Source: Ixodes scapularis (Eukaryota > Arthropoda > Arachnida > Ixodida > Ixodidae). Taken from it: 64,000 nt of DNA. The stretch covers positions 44,766,745 to 44,830,744 of the forward strand of contig NW_024609837.1 in NCBI RefSeq assembly GCF_016920785.2, written 5' to 3'. A program made the translations under genes and the position numbers. Numbering within the stretch: the first letter of the stretch is position 1; the number at the start of each line of letters is the position of its first letter. The notes beneath the pieces were generated by a model. It had not been told where the DNA came from and ran no database searches. It worked only from the letters and a program-made list of their open reading frames with translations. Shown here one piece after another: positions 45,101 through 57,100 of the stretch.

Positions 45101-48100
45101 GTCACGTTTTGCATAACTTGCAAATCAAATAAGCAAACTAAAAAAAAAAAATCTTTATTTTGAGCATTTTTTGGGGGCGCGATTTTAATGAGCATTTATT
45201 TCACACCGTGAAAATTGTTGCAATACGTCGAGAACAAGCTATACTGTTCTCGTACTCCGCTGCCATGGTCACGCGACTCCCAGCGGTGTGTTTAGCGCAT
45301 CCTATTTCGATCCTGGTGGTTGGTTGTAAAAGTTCCGGGAAAACAAATACGACCAGACGTGAGGTGTCGCTGTCGTCGCGGCGTCCCAACTCCTGTTTGC
45401 GGAAGCTTCCGTGGTCTGTCAAGCTGGAGGACAGACCTGCAGCAGAACAGGCGTCTGCAACATGCACCACCGCTGCTGGGACACCGTCAGGATCGCGACC
45501 GACGACAGCGTGGCGCTTGTATGACGTCATAAGGCGGAAATCGAGGTACCGGTTCTTGTGGACGAGGTAAACGCGCCATACGGAGACGCGCTCCAGGCAA
45601 CCATACCCATGTCGCCCCATATTACATCTGACGACACGTTCTCGGCATTGTCAGTAGAGCTCTTAGGCTCTTAATCAAAATCAAGACTTTAACAGCTTCG
45701 TGAAAAAAAAAAATCTAAAACAAAGGTAATTGTGATTTGCGATTTGGGTTTCTACTTCGGGTGTATCTATTAATGTGTTAAAACAAAATTTCAAACAAAT
45801 TAATGATTATATCAAAAGTGTATTTAGCAATACTGCAGTCCCAACGAAAAACAAGCAGGAGTTGTTCTTTTTAGAGCGCAGCTCTTAGGGGCCCGTTCCC
45901 GGCTTGAGCGGCGTCGGCGTCGCCGTCACCGTCGCCGTCGCCGTCGGCGTAACCAAGGTCATCCCAAGGTCACGTGACCCCCTCAAGGTCATCTCAAGGT
46001 CACGTGACCCCCAAGGTCACGTGACCTTGGGGGTCACGTGGGGTCGTCTTGGGATCACGTGACCCCTCCCAAGGTCATCTCAAGGTCACGTGGCCCCAAG
46101 ATGACCCCACGTGACCCTTTGAAGGTCACGTGACCCCCAAGGCCACGTGACCCCCTGAGGTCACGTGACCCCTCCCAAGGTCACCTCAAGGTCACGTGAC
46201 CCCAAGGTGACCCCCACGTTACGTGACCCCTCTGAGGTCACGTGACCCCCCGAGGTCACGTGACCCCTCCAGGTCACGTGACCCCCAAGGTCACGTAGGG
46301 GTCACCTTGGGGGTCACGTGACCTTGAGGTGACCCCATGTGACACCCAAGGTCACGTGACCCCCAGGTCACGCCTCCCCGAGGTCACGTGACCCCCCTCC
46401 CCGAAGTCACGTGACACCCCCCCCCCCCCCGAGGTCACGTGACCCCCCCCCCCGGAGCATATTAAAGAATGAGGGGAGGAGGAGAAGGAGGAGGGGTCTG
46501 CCCTCCCCTCAGTACCCTTCCCTCCTCCTCCTCAAGAGCTGCGCTCCAATTCGGCGTTACAGGGAGTTGTAAACGGCTTTCACTTTTTTAACACGTCATT
46601 GGGTAATACAAAAAGAACACAAAAACGTCACAATAATTTGTTAGCTAAATTGCTTGGAACCCAAAACATATTTCAGGCAGGGAAACAGAAAACAAAAAAG
46701 ATCTTCATCACGCCGAAAAACTCTCAAACAACAAAAAAAGGTCATTATGACCGCGTTATTTCGATATAGAAGCCATAAAATGTGTTTGTGTGTGCGTGTG
46801 TGTGTGTGTGCGCGCGCGTAAGCTTGCGCGCGCGTATGTGTGTGTCCGTGCGCGCGTGTGCGTGTGTGTGTCCGTGCGCGCGTGTGCGTGTGTGTGCGTG
46901 CGCGCGAGTGCGTGTGTGTGCGTGTGTGTGTGCGCGCGTGCGCGAGCGTGTGTGTGTGCGTGCGTGCGTGTGTATGTGTGTATTTGTGTGTGTGCGTGCG
47001 TGTGTGTGCGTATGTGTGCACGCGTGTGTGTGTGCGCGCGTACGTGTGGACGTGTGCTTGTGTGTGTGTGTGCGTGCGTGTGCCTGCGTGCGTGCGTGTG
47101 GGCGTGTGTGTGTGCGTGTGCCTGCGTGCGTGCGTGTGTGTGCCTACGTGCGTGCCTGTGTGTGTGTGTGTGTTTTTACTGAAGGCTTCGCTATGTAGCT
47201 TGTTCCAATAATCGCTGGTTCTGGGGGAATTAGAATTCTTGTACAGAATACTGTTCTTGCAAAGATGGGCGTTAAGCTGAGTAAACGGCGATGACATATG
47301 TCGAGCGCGCTTCAAGTTTTGCGTGAGATAACGGTCGGTCTTAATGCGCTATACCGAACGTTGTCTCAGCAAGAAGCATCAAAATGGCGGCACTATCAAT
47401 GGAGACGGGGTATGGGGTGCCGACACTTTAAGCCTAGGGCCTAGGCTTTAAATGTCGGCACCCCATTCCCCGCCCCCATTGTTACTGCCACATTTTTTTA
47501 TGCGTCTTGCTGAGCGGGTGCAGTCGCAAATAGTCACAATTCGAAAATGAATCTAATTAAGCTAAGGGCACGGCATCACAAAGCTTAGGTTATATCGCTT
47601 CGATCTGTCGCAGATCGTTATAACATTTTTCTGGAGAGAATATAACTGGTTGTTGGCATACCGGCACGGGCATATCTGAAATATTGAGCGCCTCACCCAT
47701 CGTATATGTTCAAAGCAAGCAGAGACGCGCGCTGGGGATGTGAACTCCGCGTTACTCCCGGGAGCTAAGAAAACTGAGTCAGCTGGGCCGGTTGCTACGA
47801 TACTGCGCTAGAACTGTCTTGGCCAGAGGCGAGCGCGGGGAAAGGCGTAGCATTGCTCTGAAAACCTAAAGCTGCCAAATACACCATGCACACCATTAAG
47901 TCGGGGTCGCACTGTGCATACATCATACAGAAGACAGTCTGCAAACACGAGTCACTGCAATGTCTGTAGTTCGAATGCCGCGTGACGCGTTTTCTCCTCG
48001 AACTCATTGCCATGCGGCATTCGAAGCACGGATCTCGCGGTGACTCGCGTTCGAATCTGTACGCAGACTGTCTTTCGCATGATGTATAAGCAGTGTGAAC

Positions 48101-51100
48101 CCGTCTTAAGTGTATATGGCAGCTCATACACCATATAAATAGCATGTATAGCACATGCCCCACATATACACCAACACACTGTTTACAAACATTTGCCCGT
48201 GCACCTGGTGTGAACCCTGCGCGTGCGCATGCGCAGGTCCGATAGCAGCGCCACCGCTGTGCGTGACGTCAGAGGGTTGAGTTGGTCTATTAGTGCCGTG
48301 CGTGACCAAATTACGGTCGGCTTTCCTGGCTTTCTTTACGATTAACCAAACCACAAGCACAAGTCTGGCAATCGTAGCATAGTCAAAAATTAACGCCCAT
48401 TGTCTTCACTTTGAAGTTTCTCTAAAGTACTTGAAATGACGCCTCTCGAACGTCTTTATAAATACTTCCATTTAAAGATTTTTCCCGAACAGTACAGTTT
48501 TATTAAAGGAAAGTGGGTAGAAACAAATTTGTGCACATTTCTTAACTATATTGTGCCATTTGTTCATGGTCACCAACCAGTTGACGCGATATATTCTGAC
48601 GTGTCAAAAGCATTCGATAGGGTAAATCACGATATGTGTCTGCGTAAACTGGCTAATTATGGGCTCTTTTTGACATACAGCTGTTGGTTTAGAAGTTATC
48701 CCTTCAGTCGTATTGAATTCATTCGTATTTCGGGATTTATGTCTGAGCTCTTCTTTTCGTCTTCAGGTGTACACCAGGGGAGGAATTTAGGCCCAATTCA
48801 GTCTTTGTGCTTTGTTAATGACATTATGTGTTCAGTAATTATTCTAAAGTGCTATTATTGGCAAAAGCTATAAAAGTCTTTCGTCAAACTCGTTCGCATT
48901 CTGAGTGCGTACGTCTTCAGAATGATGTGTGCAGTGGCTAAGTGGTGTCACGAAAATAACCTTCTGCTGAACGAAATGAAAACTAAAATAATTAGTCTTA
49001 GTAAAAAACAGGACCCACTTGCGTTTTGCTATGTTCTCGACAGCAACGTCATCGAGCGTGTTAGTGTTATTCGCGATTTTTGAGTTTTTTTTTTTTTTTT
49101 TAGATAAGGCGCTGAACTTTAATCACTATGTGTTTGTCACTTGTAATGCCTCCCTTAGAACCTTGGAAGCACTTTCTGGCTTCACCAGACGGTTTTCTTC
49201 GCATGCATGTTACTTTCGGTTATTTTACTGTCTTGTTTGCTCAAAACTTGAGTTTAGATCTGTTGTTTGTAATTCCTTAAGTCATACTGCATCATGCTCT
49301 ATCGAGCGATTTCAAAATCGTTTTATCGCTATTGTTTCCGACCGATTATTTACACGTAAATTGTGCCATAATAACGAAAGGCTGCTCACAAAGCTCGGTT
49401 TATCTTCTCTGTTTGATAGACGACGTTATCAGGATATCACGTTTTTGTGTAAGGTTGCGAATTGGATCGTCGGCGTGTCCCATCACGTTCGAGCCGTAGT
49501 CCCAGCCTTTTTTACCCGCTCGCATTTTTTGCCACATCACCATTGATGAGAATACAAGCGGAATTTAACAAAATCGATGCTTCACGGCCTGACATATTTA
49601 GTGACATGTCAACTTCTAGTCGCAATCTTGAGGGCATATTACTCGCATAGTTTGGTCCAGTCAACTTGTGCTTGTGCATGCTTTTTGCATTCATCCCAAT
49701 TGCTTCTGTGAAGTTTTATTTTGATGTGTTTCCTTTCCTGTATTATGATGTGTGGTGTACCACAAAAAATAACATGAGCTGTTTGTGGACACATCAAATA
49801 AGGATGTTTATTATTATTACAAGAGCATTGTCAGATATACTGTCGACTTCGACGGTGTTGAGGCCAATTCAGACACTTGTGTTTGATTGCGTTTGACTGC
49901 GTTGCGCCGAAAACCGAAAGCGAGACACCGGCACATCTGTGCTTCCTATGAAGCGTGGAATCCAATTCAAGGAATTATCTTGGCACGCGATATAAGCAGC
50001 AGGGATGTCCTGGTTTCCCGAAGCCGCAACGCAGTCAAACGCAGTCAAACGCAGTCAAACGCAACTGTCTGAACCAGGCTTTAGTTTCAGAATTTGATGG
50101 CTCCTGCTTCCACCGCCCTCTTCAAACACGCCGTCGAACTTGTCGTCGCCATTGATGACAAGTAGCCGGGATAACAACTTGTGACGTCTCGGCAAGGCAA
50201 ATCCTGCGGCCAAATCCTGGACACTTGGCGAAAAAGTCGGCGAGAAATCAGGCGGCCGTGATTGGCCAACCCCGCACTTGACTTTGGCGCTGACCAATCA
50301 GAACCGCCGGATCTCTCGCCTACTTTTGCGCCAAGTATCCAGATTAGGGCCCTTGGTCATAACGTCAAGGATGGAAGCTCTAAAAGGGCGTTTCCGAAAC
50401 ATCTCGGCGCTAACAGTACAGTGGCTCTGATCGGTGATACTGGAACGTTTTCGGACACCAAATATTGAAACCGAAAAACACCGAATCTGTGGGGGGTGGG
50501 GGGTGCAGGCATGGGGTCTGCCTGCAAACTCTCCCTCGCAGATTCGGTGTTTTTCGGTTTGACCGTAAAGCCCCGAAAAACTTATGTCCCCAATCTCAAG
50601 TAAAATAAATCCCGAAAATAGGAATAGTACAAACGGCTTTTTTTTCTCTCCTTTTCCTGTTTTACACAGCTAGCCTCATTGTTAGGATACCTGACATTCT
50701 TCAGAAGCTGGACGTGGACATCGTAGCTCCAGAAAAATGCGATCCTTTCTTTCCAAACTTCGTGAAGGACACAATGATCTGCGTGCACAAGAGGATTGGG
50801 ACATCACCATCAGGTGTAAGCTGAAGAGGCGTATTAAAATGAACCAAATGGATGGATGGATACGGCTGAAACCTTCTAATGGGGCGGCAGCTTGTGCCGC
50901 CTACCCGGTTGAGAGTGCCCTAATCAAACCCTAGTCACACGGGGGACCTTAGAGGGGCCCTGCAACGACTTTTTTACTGGTTTTTAATTTGCACCCAACC
51001 TGAGCGCACTGAACGTAGTAACTTAATGAAACTTTTCTGTTCTCGAAATTCGCTTTATTTTAAAAGTTATAGGCAAATTATAATTACATAAACAAGCAAA

Positions 51101-54100
51101 AAATAACCTCCTTCATGACATCCTTGGTTGCTTGAGTGGCCGTGAACTAGAGGAGGGGTAGTGAGCTCGGCGATCGCCCACGGCTGCCGCACTTCGTGTC
51201 GACGGCTCGAGAGGGCGCCACTAAAGCACGTTCTGGCTAGGCTTTATGTAGCGGGCAGCCAGGGTGGCTCGCATTGCATTTGCTGTGCGATTAAACACTA
51301 ATTCGGCATGACACTTCATTGGCCACAAACGACAGCAAACACGGGGTAAATATCAGTTCAGAACGGGAGCCCCATCGCGCTGCCATACCGTGAAGCGGCC
51401 AAACCGCAGGACAAAGCTTCTCGCCGAAGGCCTTCGGAACGCTCGGAGCCCGTCGGATCCTCCTGTCCATACGATCGCAGCGCCGCCGCGTACATCCGGG
51501 ACCTTTCTACGCTCAACGCTCGTTGATGCCTGATCCCACCACACCTTTCTAGTATGCACCGCCTTTTCCACCACTTGGTGGCGGGTATGTCGACGGGTCA
51601 TTTGTTGTTTCCGTACTTTCTGAACTGCATTTGTTTTTTTCTGATCTAAAATAGTAAACAAAAACTACTTTTTTAGATAATTGAAACGGTTCGGTGCCAC
51701 TTATATTTTGTGTTTCGACTAACAAGAAGCTTCTTGCAGCTCTGATTAGTAGTAAGCCCAGGACCAAAGACGTCACATATCGCGCGCTTTCGGCACCGCG
51801 GGTCGCCCCCGTAGGTGGAGGAGGTTTCCGCCTCGTCCGGTTAAAATATGACGCACTGATATTTAGTTACTCTCTCTGTGCCCGCTGGTTTGCCCGAACC
51901 TCAAGAGACGTGGAAACCGCAAAAATGTTAGGCGCTTAAATATGATTGCAGGGCCCCTTTAAGCTCGTTCCTGCAGGGAGAGGTAATGGAGAAAATGAAT
52001 CTGGAAACTGGTTTTCTTCTCAGCAGAAGACGCTTCTGTAGGTCGGCCTTCAAGTGTAACCAAGGTCAAACTTTAAAGAGACTGCATGGTGATATCCGGA
52101 AGTTATGTTGTTTTTTTTTTTCGCTGGTCACGTAGAGTTTGCCTAAATATAGTCAGGTGTGATATTTATTTCATTAAAATGTGACCCCAACCTTGTTAGA
52201 TCAATTATGAACATCAACACAGAAGTGTAGTCCAAATTTCGCAAGTATGCATGACTGGTAGGGTCGTGAAGTCACATCAGGCAAGGTAACGTCAGAATTG
52301 ACTTATTCTCGGTTTTGAGCAACATGGTTGATCTGTACAAAGATCATCGTCGAAGAACTGAGCTTTTCTCATTACCACAAATCTTCCCTTTCTCCGAACA
52401 AGATTTTTTTTTTTTTACCAAGACAGCAGTCAAGAGTTGTCGTGGCTCTCTTCGCATGATGTCACGTCAGAGCTTCCGCTGTTGCCAACAAAAACGCCGT
52501 GTGTTTTGCGGGTGAAATCTGAGCAGTTGAGCTCTGTATAAAATTCAATTACTTGCGCGGCGGATTAAGAATTCAAATATTGTGCGGATGATATTCCTGA
52601 AAGCAATGGCAATATAATTGAATTGTTTTCTGAAAGACCTAAACGCTACCGGACAATATTTTTAGGGAAATGGTAGATTGACATATGACTGAGATTGTCT
52701 TGCTATTATCTCAGGTTCACTTTGTACGAGCAACATCAAACTTTCCAGGTTGTTTCTGTTGTATTTCTGCTTCCTGCGTACTAAGTTCTATTCGAAAACA
52801 TCAAAGCATGTGAAAATTATTACGAAAACATTTATGATATTTTTACTTTTTAAGAATTATATATGAATTGTCAAATTTAACTAGAATAAAACCTTTTCAA
52901 GTTATTTCCCACCACGTGGGCTTTCTTATGAAAAAATATCAGAATAAATGAAGATTTCAACAAAACACAAGTTATGAGGTTCAGTAAATAAAGTGGGCTA
53001 CTAGTAACAGACAAAAAACTTTCTTCAAAAGCTCCACTAGTTTCGTAAAACATGTTTTTTACATGTGTAGGAACAGAGGTTTCGAGCAATCGCAATGAGA
53101 AGTTCGGCTGCTCATCCGGAATCCTAAAACGCGCCTGGTGCAAAGTCTTTAGCAGACTTGTACACGTTACTGAAAAATAGTAAGGAATTACATTTACAAT
53201 TACTCGAGGCTAAATTGTAATTTATTACAATTACAATTACCCTCACATGAAAGTAACTGACCGTTACCCCAAAAAGTAATCCGTTACTTTCGTGCGTTAC
53301 TTTCAACATTATTGTCCTCAAGTAAGAAACAAAGGGAAGAGGGTTATTCAAGCTCTTATTGTTGCCACCCGTTCCATTTAATGACCTTGAGTATTTTGAG
53401 CAACAGCTGGCTCTCGAAAGTCTCGTTAGACATTTTGCGTTATTTCCTTATTCAATATGTCGACTGCTACGCTGAACACCATTTGAGCTGAGGCTCTGGA
53501 TGGGAGTGCCATATTGTTCCTCACGAATGCTTCATGCTCTGCATTGAGCTTTTTCAGCGAAGCAAGGGAAGTACTATTTACCTCAATAGTAGAGCAAAGC
53601 TTCGTCGTTGCAGCCGTTGCCATGCTATTCGAGAGATTTAGTAGATCCTCCCGATACCTCCGATGCCCGCGATAACGGTACCCGATAACGATATGATGCA
53701 TACGCAAAGACGGCGGCGAAGTATCGGATATTATTATCAAAGTCACCGGACCGATCTACTAAAATTCTCCATTGTCTAAATCGCGAAGCTGTAGAAGTCA
53801 TCAACAGCAAAACATAGTTGTAACAGTAAGGGGATAATTAAATAATAAATAAGGTTTGGCTCGATATTCCTCTTCCTTTGGTTCTGAACAGTTCGAGCCT
53901 CACTTGAGACGTTGGTGAATAAAAAAAAGTTTCCAGTATATAATATAAGTAATAAAAGAAAAAGAAGGACACTCATAACAACAATTAATTAGAGCGTCGG
54001 TTAAAACAAGGAAATGTAAACGCACGTTTGCCGTGTGTACTTTTCTTGGTGCCGCTCAAAAACGCACGGAGCACGAACCGACTGCAGTTTACTCCGGTGT

Positions 54101-57100
54101 TTTCCAGATAGACGTCCGCTGATGCCACGGGCAGCAAAGGGTAGAGTACTAAGTAAGCCGCGCTATGGCCCCACTCACGAATTTCACTCCCTCCTCAAGC
54201 CCAGAATATCAAGTCTACGTCAGCCACCATTATGTGTTATTTGTAAAAATATCTGCTTGAGATAAGATGCGTCCTGCTGGGGCAAAACAGGAAGAAAAAG
54301 AAAAGAAGACTATTTTTATTTTATAAGTGCTCGCAAAAAGCTGACTCACAAAAAGGGTAGGGTAGACGGAGCGTTGTCTCCTGTTGTGACATTATGAAAA
54401 TGGTTCTAGTCACTATAACCGAGAAGGACATTGTTAATTCTTTTCAGTGCACTTACCGCCTCGAGCTTCTCGAAGAGGCGCACAATCACTTGGTGTCCTC
54501 CTCTCCCCGTCTTCGATCGCAAAGAAAAAACAAAGGAACTAAAAAAAAGCGGAAATGAGTAGCCGCCCCCCCCCCCCCCTTTTCTTTTCTCTTTTTTTTT
54601 TTTTGTAGAATTGTTTATTTTGGATTTTTCGACATTGATGTTAGGGTCTAAAAAAAAAAAAGAGATTCAGGGGCTTGGTGTTGCAAAAAAAAGGGTTTGC
54701 GGAACTGAAGAGTGGTGTAGGCGGGATACGGTCCATTCGTCACATGCGCACTCGTCACAAGACGATTCGTCACAGGACGATTCGTCACACAGGAACATTC
54801 GTCATAGGATGACTCGTGACGCGGCCAACCGGTCCTACAATAGTTCGTCCCCCCAAAAATGTATGGTTCAATTTGGTTCGGGCGCACAACGTTCCTCACC
54901 TCATATCTTAGTATGTCTTCGGATTCTGAAAGGCGAAGAATTTGTAACAAACGTTTTAGCTTCTGGTTCGGTCCCGAACATTGAATGTTGATTCGGCCTG
55001 ACGAAGTGGGTCACCTCTTCTCTTAGCACGTCTTTGGCTTCTCAAGGTCGAAGAATTTGTAGCAGACGTTTTAACTTCTGGGTCCGTCCCAAACGGTGAA
55101 TGGGGAGACGATATAGACCTTTTCTGCAAGTGCGCCGCCATCTTGAATTGACGTCACTTCCAGTATGGGCGAAAACATTGTTTGGCCTTTGCCACGCTAA
55201 TAGAAGGCATATAGGATAAGCGTAACCGACACACTTCCTCGTTTTGCCTCCCCTTAATTTTTTTACTATTTGCAGGTTGAAGCGTTGGGTTCCCGGACAT
55301 TTCATCGAACGCCGTTTCGTCGAACGCCGTTTCATCAAAAAAAATGACGTTTCATCGAACGCCGTTTCATCGAACGCCGTTTCATCGAATCGCTGACGGC
55401 CGTTTCATCGAATGTAGTTTATATAAAAAGTGTGAAAGATGGTCTTTCATGCACGGATCGCGTGCATTTTCGTGTCATTACCCAATTCATCGTCAGGTTT
55501 TTTAACGTCCAAACTTGTAGCCGTTACAATTTAATTTTATGCAAGTAACCAATGAGGATATTTGTACCGATTTTTATGTTTGTTTCGCATATTGTGCTTA
55601 TCTGTTCACCCCCTCTGTATTACCCGATGGGCCTTGAGGGCATTGTAACAAATAAATAAAAAGTCGCACTCCCGGTAAGAGCGCACTCCAACTCATGGAG
55701 GCCAGAAGGCGATTTAGGTTTTGCGCAGGCGCAACAACTTTAGCCATGTGAGCCTCCTAGCCTCTCATGTATTTCTATTGATACTGCCCGAAGCTTGCAG
55801 TGGCTAAAGCTGAGGTGCTATTTATGAAACTCCAACGCAACATTTTTTTTTTTTTTAGTTTGAAGTCGAAAGTACGTCTCTTCAAATTTTATTTGAAAAC
55901 TTTCGGGGGTTCATGTGTTCGTGCGACAGCCATTCAATGTTTCAAATGATGAGTAATTGCTCTCAAAAAGTCCCCCACAGCCATCGGTTCGCATAAAAAA
56001 GGCGGACCTTCTCATTCCTTGCCGCTATGGCCATCTTCTGGCGAGGAGGCTCTTGGGAACTCAGCATCGCCTCCAGCTTGTCTTCCGTCAGATGATGTTC
56101 TGTGGCGATGCAAGTCAAAAACTTCAAGAACCCGGAATGGGCCCCTCCGACCAGCTTCAGGAACGGAAATGCCACCCTGGCGTTCAATAAGATGGCGTTC
56201 GATAAAACGGCGTTCGATGAAACGGCTTCGACGAAACGGTGTTCAATGAAACGGCGTTCGATGAAACGGCATTCGATAAAACGGCTTCCATGAAACGACG
56301 TTCGACGAAACGGCGTTCGATGAAATGTCCGGTCCCAGAAACGTTGGATTATTTTTTCGTCGCCCATACCGGATACGCCTATTAGGTGGCTGGGGACAAC
56401 AGTACACAGAAAAGGTCTATAAAAGCGACTATTTTCGAACTCGGGCTACATTCAAAAGGATGGAGGTGATCGCAACAGAGAGAGGTGGAACCATGCATGC
56501 AGCAGAAAGAATTCCGATACTTATTGGTTTTCTCGAAGAGGTGTATGCAAGGCAAAGTAAAAACTTATTTGGCTGCCAGTCGGGTTATTGCTCGTTCAAG
56601 CCAGCAACTTAGGTCGGCCTGCTGAAGAGTCTTAATATGATGAAAGGAAAAGCGGATGAGTATCGTAAGATTAGTTTTTCTAACTATTGGTTTATGTCAC
56701 ATTGGGAAGTCGTGAAACACCTCATCAGGGAATGTGGGCGGTCGTGGAGATTTACAATTTACTATCGTCCCCTGCCCGATCGATGTGAACAGTTGCCCGC
56801 ATGACGAGTCATCCTGTGACGAATGTTCCTATGTGACGAATCGTCCTGTGACCAATCGTCCTGTGACGAGTGCGCATGTGACGAATCGTCCTCATCCCGG
56901 TGTAGGCACCCTAGCCAAGCCTCTCTTTGCGATGGTCGATTCCCGTGACAGTGTCACTGCGCTCGACTTTACAAAAATGAAAAAAAAAAATCTTGATTTA
57001 GATTTGGGGGGGTTGGTTCTGACAAAAAAAAAATGTAACGGATTACAAGAAATCCGTTACGTAAAAAATGTAACGGAATTACTTTAAAATTACTCTAGAA

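Larger units (their letters stand above)
54723..56898. mobile_element. Mutator-like (MULE) foldback element 1
   Basis: Starts GGGATACGGTCCATTCGTCA and ends, inverted, GGGATGAGGACGATTCGTCA, flanked by perfect 9-bp duplications GGTGTAGGC (54714-54722 and 56899-56907). Nine-bp duplications are characteristic of Mutator-like elements. The TIRs (54723-54830, 56790-56898) are built from repeats of ATTCGTCACAGGACG. It lies inside the hAT-like element and contains foldback element 2. Confidence 0.85.

Noticed and set aside
46641..47315. Frames rich in His-Thr or Cys-Val over the GT/GC microsatellite
   Set aside because: Simple-sequence translation, open in several frames on both strands.
50814..50820. 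Donor GTGTAAG at 50814 for protease exon 5
   Set aside because: It would leave phase 1 and shift exon 6 out of frame. GTAAGC two bases later has better consensus and gives an exact join to GDSGGP.
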